From assembly GCF_050436995.1 (NCBI RefSeq), contig NC_134774.1, forward strand, positions 1,610,501 through 1,674,500: a stretch of 64,000 nucleotides of DNA, written 5' to 3'. Made by a program: the position numbers and the translations under genes. Shown here one piece after another: positions 15,101-27,100 of this stretch. The stretch's first letter is position 1; each line of letters opens with the position of its first letter. Source of the stretch: Anticarsia gemmatalis. Lineage: Eukaryota > Arthropoda > Insecta > Lepidoptera > Erebidae. The notes below the pieces were generated by a model, which saw only the letters and a program-made list of their open reading frames with translations, was not told where the DNA came from and made no database searches.

Positions 15101-18100
15101 CGCGAACACGCATTTTACCTTAAAATGCTTAACGTTTCGGCGCAGGTTGCACTCGCCGTGGCCGCAGGCTTACTAGCATTTTAAAGTAAAATGTGTGTTC
15201 GCGTTAATTCCCGTATTCTATTATACATTAAAAGAACTCACTTTTAACCGTAGGCACAATATAATAGTTATTATGTGTAGATCCGTCGCTCTGTAGTTTC
15301 ATACCGCGGCGACGTACTCTCAATACTTCAGCGAACACGAAGCGCATGAACCTGTAACAAAACAATATTATAACAAACATGGACTCAAGGCACAGCCCCT
15401 GCATCATTATGGGAGGAGACACTATGTCCCATTAGGGGCTTTAAAGGGTATTATATCAGCTTAGCCTTTCTTCCAACTATGTTGGAGTCGGCTTCCAGTC
15501 TCACCGGATGCAGCTGAATACCAGTATTTTACATGGAGCGACTGTCTATCTGACCTCCACAACACAGTTACCTGAGTTATAACACGATACCCTTCAGTAT
15601 ATATAAGTATGTATTTACAAGTATATAAGTATGTTTATCAGTTGGTTACAGTACAAGCTCTGCTTAGTTTGTAGTCAGATGACCGTGTGTGAGTTGAGAG
15701 ACATATTATGAAAGGATTTGGCTAATGTTTTTAAAACCGGCCGCTTGCCTAACGTCAACCTTTTTATCGTATCTACTTGGACTTACCATTGCGTCGGGAG
15801 GTCTTGGATTCCCACACGGAACAATTATTTGTGCGATCCACAAATAGTTGTTTCGGGTCTGGTTGTACTTTGTGACCGTTGCTAGTACATTTGTAAAAGT
15901 TCCCGCGACACAAGAGCAATTCTTAGTACGGGAGTTGTCTATTATAAGCAAATTAGCTGACCCGCGCAACTTCGCTTGCGTCCAATAAGAAGGAATGGGT
16001 GAAATTTTCCTTCTTTTGGTCGTAGCGTGATGATATATAGGCTATGTCCTTTCTCGGGTATTATATTATCTCCATACCAAATTTCATGCGAATTGGTTCA
16101 GTAGTTTAGGCGTGATTGAGTAGCAGACAGACAGACAGACAGAGTTACTTTCGCATTTATAATATTAGTATGGATGGATTCAAAACTCACCGTCTCACAA
16201 GCCTCCCTCTCCTCGGCGACAGTCTCACATCAGCGTCGGGCACATGCTCCACTGACACTCGCACCTCACCCGACCGCGTGTACACCGGGAACGCTGGGAT
16301 CTGTAGACTGAAAGATAAAAGAATATTAAAAATATTGGTTGGTTGGATGGATGGTTGCTTGGATGGTTGGTTGGATGGTTGGTTGGTTGGTTGGATGGTT
16401 GGTTGGATGGTTGGTTGGTTGGATGGTTGGTTGGTTGGTTGGATGGTTGGTTGGTTGGATGGTTGGTTGGATGGTTGGTTGGATGGTTGTTTGCTTGGTT
16501 AGTCAATTGATTGGTTACTTATGAGTTGGTCGTTTGGTTAATTAGTTGTGGGTTGGTCGGTAGGTCTGTAAAGCAATTTAGCCATGCAATCGGTTAACAA
16601 ACCTGATTTGTTTGTTGATTGGATGAGAGGTTTTAAATTATATTAGTTGGTTGGTTGGCGGGTTGGAAGGTTGGATCGTTGGTTGTTTAGCTGGTCGCTT
16701 GGTTGGACGATTGGTTGGTTAGTTGATTGGACAATTGCTTTATTGATTAGTTGGCTATACAGTTATATAATATACATATATACTAACTTGCAAGGCTCAT
16801 CTCTAGCCATTAGTACGCCAATAGCTTGAGTAGCGTTCTGCGGCGCGTGGAGTCGCCGGCCCCTAGTGTTGTACCTCTCAGGCAGAGCACACCACAGGCA
16901 CGACACTATTGCGTATAACATGTTGCGTTTTTTACCTAGAAAACAAAAAAACATTCACATAATCTAGAATAGCGGGAAAAAGGTCTATTAGATAGTAAAT
17001 TGCGTTCACTGGTCGGTATATAATCTGGGCGGTCATTCCATAGATGGGTGACCGCATAGTGGTATTTGAACAGCGTGTCTCCGTGCTTCGGAGGGCAGGT
17101 AAAAAGGTGGTCCCGTACCTCGATTCTGTACATTCGATACTAACGTCACGCTAACGAATACCATACATTACTATCGAGCTACTCGTTAGGAAACCGGCAG
17201 CAATCCGGCAGAGAATCGCGACCTATCGAGTATCGAAAACTTGACATTTAAAGTGAGAAAAAGATTCGTTCTGAAAATTTGTTCTTTAAATAAAATTTTA
17301 TGGGTAATAATTGTGTATAAACTAATTTTAAATATATTATATAGTGGATAAAAAATAATCATAAAAGGTATTATTCTCATAAATAATAATTATAGTCTAC
17401 TTTAAACGGTATTAGTAAAAATAAATCAATAACATAAATATCATAATTAATGTTGTTCAACGAAACATTATCAACACAAAAAAAGAATCAGCGTCTTTTT
17501 TCAGCCTCGTTGGCCTCGTCTTCCTAAAATTATCTACTAAAGAATATTTAAATAATTTATTAAAATTAAAAATGGAAAGAACATATTATTTCGAAATTCG
17601 AATTTCGAATTGCCCCTAAGTGCGCTCCAGCTAAAAAAAATAATTTATTTAATTTTATTTTATTTTAATGTTTGGTGGAAAATGGCGCCATTGAAGAACA
17701 TAGTTGTTGCAAAAATCCGCTAGGGGCGCTGATCAATTTTTCATACAAAATTTTTCGATAGCTACTCGGTAGTCGATACTCGATAGTTGTACAGAATCGC
17801 GGTACCGGTTGTTGCTAATAAGATAACAGTCGTTAAGCCACGTCAAAGATCTTTCGGGATTGAACAACTTTGACACTAGGTTGACCCCTAACCATACGAC
17901 AGAAAAACAACTTTTGTTTAGTTACTTTTTTCAAGTTACTTAGTGCTGTGGACTTAACGTCTAACCTCTCCCTCCTCCGGTAGCGGTCTCATGTCATTGT
18001 CATGCAAACGCCACTTAAACACTATTAGCGGCGCAGGTCAATACAAATTACATTCTTACCGGTGGTTTTCTTTTCCTTGGGCGGTTTATTCTGTGTTTCT

Positions 18101-21100
18101 TTGTTATCCGGAGGGTCTATTTCTGAATCACTTGTATCGACTACCGGTTGACAGTCGGTAAACGCCCAGGCGGTCTGAAACAAGATATATTGCTAAAAGT
18201 TACACTACAGTCAACTTGGGTAACTTTGAATCATTTGGGTAACATTGACAGTGGGAATATGAACTAGTTATTTTTTTATATGAAACCAACACAATTGATA
18301 AAGATTCATTTTAGTTTTGCAAACTTTTATCAATTGTGTTGGTTTCATGGCCCAAATGATTCAAAGTTACCCAAGTTGACTGTACTTACACTAAATGAAT
18401 TTAACTCATTAATGTCCCACTGCTGGGCAATGGTCTCCCAAACGAGGGAGGGGTTAGGCCTTGGGTCCACCACGCTGACCAAGTGCGGGTTGAGGATTTT
18501 GCATGCCCTCAATAAATGTTTTAAACCAATTTTAGGCATGCAAGTTTTCATCACGATGTTTTCCTTCACCGTTATAACAAGTGATCATTATTTCTAATAC
18601 ACACATCACTTGGACAAGTCATTGGTGTGTTGCCTCGGGTTCGAACCTGCGATCACTTTAGTGGGAGGTGCCAACTTATACCACTTACTTACCCGTTTAT
18701 AATAATACTGTCTCCGTTTAGTAGTCCCGGGTCTTGCGCTATCACTATTGTCAGTCACATCGTTATTGTTACAGGCAATTGTGTTTGAAGCCTCCAGTTC
18801 CACCGCTTTGAAGTTTTCCTTACCTTTAAAGAAAAACAAAACTCTTAATTTTTTTTCTTTAAAAAAAAATAACTACCGTATTTCGTTGGTATCAAATGAG
18901 TGCCTAATAAAATGTTTCTATGTGTAATATAACAATTTAAAATTATTTACAAAAATAAAGAAAAACCGGCCAGGTGCGAGTCGGACTCGCGGACAAAGTC
19001 CGTACCAAATGTGAAACGACATTAGTTTATTGTACGGGGACCCCCTTAATATAATTTTAATTATTAGTATTTGTTGTTATAGCGGCAACGGAAATTCATC
19101 ATTTGTGAAAATTTCAGCTTTCTAGCTATCACGGTTTATGAGATACAGCCTGGAGACAGACAGACAGCGAAGGCTTAGTAATAGGGTCGAAACCATAAAA
19201 ATTACATAGTCTGAGCATTTTATATGAACCTTTTACGAGTACAAGACTAATAATTTTTCGTTAACCCAGTCAACTACGGTACTAAGCTACGCCCAACGCA
19301 TCTTCCGTGAGATGTGAACCTCAGTATCACATAAATAGCAACTAAGGGAACTGAAGGGGAAGGGAGGTGTTAACTGCCTCTATGGCGCGGTCGGTAGTAT
19401 ATGCGCCTGCCGTGCGAGAGGTCTCGGGTTCGAATCCTGGGTCGGGCCAAAAAGTCTTTTCTGAGATTTACTGTTAAGAATTTTTTAGAGATTGCCCGGA
19501 GTTGGGAAGTTGAGGTCGAAGACCTCCGTGCCTCGGAGAGCACGTAAAGCCGTCGGTCCTGCGCCTGACCTCTCACTGGTCGTGTCGGTTATCTGTCCCA
19601 CCAAACTATGAGAGTGATGGAATAGAGAGTGTACCTGTGTATTGTGCACACACTTGGACACTATAAACGAAGTCCTGCACAGATGGTCAGTTTCAATGAA
19701 ACTGACCGCCGTAGTCGTATATCGGCTAGGAGGACATTATTTAAGGGATAGTTAACTTAAAGATAACTTACCGATAGGCATCAGCTGGTTATCTAATTCA
19801 CCAGATTTGTGTAATATTCTACAAGCTTGTAATGCTACCATACGTCTGGCTAACACTTTAGTAGGCATTGGATGTCCCTGTGAAACAAAAATATATATTA
19901 ATGATACGTTTATAAAGTCTATTTATATATTACTGTAATAAATGTCATCAAAATTGCTGTATCTGTTTTCACTTGAAACGGGGACTAACATATATCTATG
20001 CTAATGAAATAAAGCTGAAAAGTTTGTTTGTTTGAACGCGCTAATCTCAGGAACTACTGGTCCGATTTGAAAAAATATTTCGGTGTTAGATAGACCATTT
20101 ATCGAGGAAGGTTATAGGCTATATAACATCACGCTATGCCCAATAGGAGCAGAGTAGCAGTAAAAGATGTTACAAAAACAGGGAAAAATTTCACCGATTC
20201 TCTCTTATTGGATGCAAGCGAAGTTGCGCGGGTCAGCTAGTGTATAATAAATGACCAGCCAGTTGCGCTCACCGGTCGGTAAACGATCTGTGGGTTAAGC
20301 AACACTTGGCGCGGTCATTCTATAGATGGGTGATCGTATAGTGGTATTTGAACTGGGCGTCTCTGTACATATAACGTCGGTCCCGGTTGTTGTCAATTAA
20401 GATAACAGTCGTTAAGCCACGTTAAAGGCCTTCGGGCTTGAACAACTTTGACACTAGGTTGACCACTAACCATACGATGTCAAAAAGACCGCTAAAAGGA
20501 CTCAGAAACCGGGCATATGTCGGTCAGTCACCTTTGAGTTATATATATTTAGATATATAGATTTAAAAACTCACCACAATATTATATTTGACTGGACAAT
20601 TCAAAGGTAGTCTCAGGGTACAGATGTAAGCAGTTTTAGTTTCAGCACCGTCACCAACCGGGAGTTGAACCTGCTCCATCCACCATTGCGGTGCGAGACG
20701 GGTGAAAGTGTCTGATGGTAGTTTACCACAGTACCTAAAGAGAAAAATATATTATAGTACATACATAATATTACGTCGGGGAAAAAGTCTTTTCGCATTA
20801 TAGTATGTATGAACTTGTAATAAAATCTCTTTGGCTTCAAGAATCACAAATGAGTACACGGTTCATTAGGTTTCTTTCAGTGAGCTCGTGAGGTACTCAA
20901 ATATCGAGCTTTTTTGTGTAGAGAAAAGATTTTATTACAAGTTCATACATACTATTATGCGAAAAACTGAGCAAAGAACGTCACTTGGTACGATCCTTAC
21001 AAACTTCCCTTGCTTCATTCACATACATACATGTTGTCATACAGGACCGCACATAATAATTTTAATTTAAAAACTTACCTATTTATAAGTGCAATTGCCG

Positions 21101-24100
21101 AACTCAAGTCCACACTAGCCGTATCGCAATCTCCGATATTCCGACTATCAACTTTACTATCGTGTTTCGCGAAACTCACTGAACACTTCACATTAGCTAT
21201 ACTATCACACACTTGACTATCAGAAATCGGTATATCTTCTTTCAAATTTGCATTTTCTTGTATATTTTTAGTATTATTGTCTTGTATTTCTTTCTGTATG
21301 TCACTAGAAAGTGTATTAGTATCAATTTTAGCAGAATTTTCGTTAATTTTATCGGCTTTCTCATCAGAAATACATGTTTCAGTATCTTTTTCTTCATTAT
21401 TGATTTTTAATTCAGCTGTTTTGTTAATTAAATCATCGATTATATCACTTTTTATTACTTTATCATCGCTATCTTTAGCAATATCGCTTATCGCGATAGT
21501 CTGACTATCATGACTATCAATACTCTTATTACTATCGATGTGTTCTTTTTCAGTGCTTTGTTCATCACTATCTTTGACAATATCACTTATCTCGATAGTC
21601 TGACTATCATGACTATCATGACTATCAAAACTCTTATTACTATCAAGTTGTTCTTTCTCAACTTTCTCTTTGATACTAGCCTCTAAAACGTTACAGATCT
21701 TTTTCTTATCTTTAATCTTAATTTTAGCCTCATTTTCTGTATTTTTCACTTTAGCATCTTCTGGTTTATTGTTATTAGTAGTTATTGTAGTAATATTTGT
21801 ATCAATTTCATCAATTTTATTTGTATCTTTAACAATATCAATATTAATATTACTGTCAATAGTAGCAGTATTTATCATACTATCACTTTGCTTAATTTCT
21901 TCTTTTGCAGTATCAACTTTGATGTTTTCACCTTCATTAATACTAGCCATAGCATCACTATCAACAGATTTCAAATCGTCAGAATTTACATTCTTGATAG
22001 TTGTACTATCAGATACAGAGACAACTTGACTATTAACTTCGTCAATTTTATTTTCATCGCTCGCCATAGTAATAGTAGTATCAGCAATAGCAAGACTATT
22101 ATTATCAACATTATCCTTCTCATCCATTCTCTTGATACTATCAAAAACAGCGACACTGTCATCATAACTGTCTTTAACATCATCACTTTTCTCGATAGTC
22201 ACACTATCAGATAGTCCCTGACTATCAAGTTTCTCACATTTATTACCACTATCAACTACAGTAGTACTATCGGCCGTTTTATTGCCACTATCAGTAGGTG
22301 TACTATCGACCGGTGTGTAAGGTTTGATATAGATAGTCAGTTGGTCGGCGTGGTCTTCTTCCGATTGTGGGGGCTCGTCTTGTATGCCACAGCCGCATTT
22401 ACGACTAATAAGCTGTGGGAAGAAAAATATATAATATTATAAGGCAACGGGTCTTAAACGCGATAGAAAATTAAAGGTTAGAATATCTTATTTCGACGAT
22501 GAAGTACCAATACCTCTTAACTACAAAATCACCATTTTACAGGAGGAGAAAAAAACGCGTCACATTTTTATTTTTTGAAAATTCAGAGATCTAAATATGA
22601 AAATATTGTAGTAATGGGAACATGGATGAGATGCTCTGTATGTAATTTAGAAGCATTTTACACTTGAAGTTAGGATGTAATGTCAGCAGGTCTTGCTAAA
22701 TGAATGCATACATTGACTTAGCAGCTATTTCTATTAGCATTTTCTCTCAAAACTATCAACATATTTAGTTAGGTGTCTTGACGAGTACACGCAAAATGCA
22801 ATTTTATGTCCAACGCATTCAAAATCAAAAAATCGGCAAAATGTCAGTTAGGAGGTATTGGCACTTCATCGTCGATTTGTTTTCCCGACGTTTCGATCTA
22901 ATTACATCAACCGCGGTCACGGGCTGACTATCGATATATTTCAATCGAAACGTCGCAACCTTTAATTTTGTTGCAAATTTTAAAATTGAAGATGCGAGTG
23001 TTTGAAGGAAAAAAATATTTTAGTAGTCTGGGCGTAGGCTATTGTATTGTAACTTGCATAGTTCAACGTTCCATGCCTCTTATTTGAGTAAGTAAAGAGT
23101 AAGTAGGCTATGACTGATCTTGAGTATACAACTATAAGTGTGGTAAATTTCAATAAAAAATATTCAGAAGTGAAATGTGAATTCGTAATACAGACAGAAA
23201 TTATTTTCGCGATCCACAAATATTTGTTTCGTGTCCTGGTTGTACTTTGTGCCCGTTGTTTGTATGTTTGTGAAAGTCCCCGCGACACAAGGACAATTCT
23301 TAGTGCGGTGTTGTCTTTTAAAGAAACAAAAATAAAGGTAGTCGAGGTTCTACATTAGTTTATTAAAAACATACCTGATCCAATTCTCTATAAGTGGCAA
23401 CATTGTGTAGTATTTCATCTGTAGATTGAGTAGAATAACTGCATAGAAGGGCTGACGTCGCGCGAGCGGCTCGAGCCCGCCCGCGGCATAAGCCGTATGA
23501 ACGATAACTGTGAACAAAACAATACATATAGGGCAAATTTATAGAATCTATACTAATATTATAAAGCTGAAGAGTTTGTCTGCTAATCTCAGGAACTACT
23601 GGTCCGATTTGAAAAATTTTTTCAGTGTTAGATAGCACATTTATCGAGGAAGGCTATAGGCTATATATCATTACGCTACGACAAATAGGAGCAGAGTATC
23701 AGTAAAAAATGCTACGAAAACGGGGAAAATTTTGACCCATTCTCTCTTATGTGACGCAAGCGAAGTTGCGCGGGTCAGCTAGTAATTTATATTTACAAAA
23801 TATAAGTATCTGTATCAAACAGGTCACCGTCAGCTGTATAAGACGTGTCACTGATGTTATACATTCTGTATGTTGTATACCTCCAGCCGCGAACCTTGTA
23901 TACAAGACTCTCTACTAAGTTATTGGAGTATAGTCAACTGTGTCATAGTTAGTTTATAGTGTCGTGTGTACAATACACAGGTACACTTTCTATTAGATCA
24001 CTCTCATAGTGAAAGGTCAGGCGCAGGGCTGACGTCTTCACCTTCTTTTCAAGGCACGGAGGCCTATAACTTTAGGCCATCATTGAGAATTTTTTAAAAC

Positions 24101-27100
24101 GTCAAAATATCTTTTCGGACAGACCTGGGTCTCGAACCCCATCCCTCTCCACGGCAGTACCGTATATTACTGACCGCACCACAAAGACAGTTAATTCTAA
24201 TTGTTTGTTTGTCGTATGGTTAGTTGACCACTAGTGTCAAAGTTGTTCAAGCCGCCCGAGAGGCCTTTGACGTGGCTTAACGACTGTTATCTTAGTAGAC
24301 AACAGCCGGAACCGACTTTTAACGTGCACTCCGAAGCACGGAGACGCCCAGTTCAAATACCACTATGCGGTCACCCATCTATGGCATGACCGCGCCAATG
24401 GTTGCTTAACCCACAGATCGTTTACCGACCGGTGCGCGCAACTGGCTATGGGCGCCTCAAATAATCTAATTAATATAGTTATATTATACTTACGAAGGCG
24501 GCACGTCCCATCGTAGTACTAGATTACATCGCGGTAGATCAATTCCTTCTTCTAGCGCTGACGTGGCGAGCAGCAAGTTACATTCGTGCATGCGAAACCT
24601 GTAACAAAATATATATCTAAATTATTTAAAAGTAGTAATTTTATTGGTCTTATGTATAATAGAATACGGGAATTAACGCGAACACGCATTTTCCTTAAAA
24701 TGCCTAACGTTTCTAACGGTCTAAGCATGCACCAACACAAGTGGTCGAGAGTTTCAACTCAAGGTGTGTATTATAAATAATGATCACTTGTTATAACAGT
24801 GAAGGAAAACATCGTGATGCAACCTTGCATGCCTGAGAGTTCTTTAGAACAGTTCTTGAAGGTATGCAAAGCCCCCCAACCCGCTATTGGCCAGCGTGGT
24901 GGACTCAAGGCCTAACCCTTCCCACATTACGGAAGGAGACCCTTGCCCAGCAGTGGGACATTAATGGGTTAAATTTATAATTTTTTTCACCGTCCCACTG
25001 CTGGATAAATCCCACGACTGGGTAAAGGTCTTATAACAGAATAAGGGAGAGTTAGCCCTTGAGCTTTTATCTGACCTTTTTCAAGAACTTTGCTAAACAA
25101 CTCTTTAGCCTCATAAGCACGAGCGCTGCTTTCAATACAGTCAGCGTCAGAAATAATAGGTCGGGGAAAAAGTATTTTCGCATTATAGTACTGTTATATC
25201 CGAAATTAGTTAATAAGTTTTGCTGTGCAAGCAATACATAATTATTATAAAAGCATCACCGCCACGCGGCCAGTAGTCAGTTGTTGTTAGCAGTTAGCAT
25301 CACTCAGTAATTCCATTAACATCTCCCGGGTGCAACGGTTTGAGTTCGTGTAGTAGTGTAATTTTGGGTCTCTTAATAAATATATTTCGGGTTTTAATAA
25401 ATAGTTTTTTTTTTAAAAAACTCGCTAAGGACTTCGCGCAAAACATTTGGTGTCAGAAGTGGGATGCTGTTGGCTTTCTGGACCCGTGTTCAGACCACAG
25501 CATTCGGACAGTTCTTAGTGAGTGTGTACTAGCAGCGCAAGGTCGACGGTAAGCCTCAGCTCTTGCAGCGTGAGCCCGCATCACGTCAGATCGACGATAA
25601 GTCTCCGCCCCACGCAGCGTGAGCCCGCATCAGACACGCAAGTACACCCCTTAGCCGACTGTCAGCCTCCGCTTTGTAGCGTGAGCCAGCGCTAGCCCGT
25701 CAACCAAATTCTAGTCTTGACCTTGACTAGACTGCAGCCGACCTTCAGCCTCCGCTAGTAAGCGTGAGCCGGCGCCGCAGCAATCGAGACCAATTACCTA
25801 CGTCTTCAATCTGAATTTTTTTATACTCAAATTCTACTGAGCCTATAAAACCCTCTGGGTGTAGAGCAGCTCCGTGTTGTCAACGTCTTCAACTGTTGCC
25901 AGTTCCCATGATGCAGCTAACTCACCTGATCCTCTTCGCCTTCATCTGGAACACGAAATCATCATCAACGTAAGTCTTAACTTTCTGTGTTGTGTGTGCA
26001 GTGAAATTTTGTGATAAAAGTATTCGAAATAATTTGTGCATCGTTCTGCAACTCTGAAAAGAAAATCTTATTATAAGACTTTATTTTAAATTAGCCGTGT
26101 AACAACAAATAATCTGTATATCTAAATCTTATAATCTAATTATTATATTAGAAATTTATATCTACTAAATCTCAAGGTTATCTAAACATATACCTATTAT
26201 TATTATTGTTGATTATCAATGACGGATTCCGAACTTTCAGTAAAATCTGAAAAGGAAAATAAAAATCCTACAAAAATGTCCAATGCTATAACTCTTAATT
26301 TCCTTACCAAATTTATTAAACCATATGATGGTAAAAGGGGAACGCTCCCCGCTTTTCTTACAAACTGTGACAATGCCATTTCACTTGCCTCCGTTGAACA
26401 ACAAACTATCTTATGTAAATTTATTATTTCCCAATTGGAAGGTAAGGCACAAGTAGCATGTTCTTTAAAAACTTTTAGTAAGTGGTCAGAACTCAAGGAT
26501 TTCTTAAAACAGAACTTTAGTGAGAAGAAACATTCATCACATCTTTTGTCCGACTTACAAAATTGCAAACAAAACTTGCCGTCGGAGACAGTCACGCAAT
26601 TTTCCTTGAGAATAGAATCATGTCTTACGCGGTTGTTAGCAGATGTGCATTTCTCATGTGATAAAAAGGACGAATTAGTCGGTAGAGTCGCCGGTATTGA
26701 AGATTTAGCACTCAATACCTTCCTTATGGGTCTAAATCCGAGTTTTTCGCATATAGTTCGATGTCGTAACCCTAAAACGCTAAACGAGGCGGTCACACAT
26801 GCTATTGAAGAAGAAAAATTATTTAACGCTACCAAACTCTCTTCTAAATCACCGAAGACATGTTCGACGTGTAACAAACAAGGTCACTTGTCTTCAGAAT
26901 GCTATCGAAATAAGAACAAAAATGTAAAATCTTATAATACAAATTTTTCTAATTCAAATCTTTCAAATCAAAATCGTTTTCCCATGCAAATTCAATCGTC
27001 ACAAATTCCTAATAATTTCCCACGTAAAAGTTGCGCATATTGCAAAAGACCCGGTCATTTGATAACCGAGTGTCGCAAGCGGCAGTACAATAATCAACAC

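Noticed and set aside
16116..16524. Trp/Gly-rich and Asn/Pro-rich frames
   Set aside because: Translations of the GGTTGGAT microsatellite.
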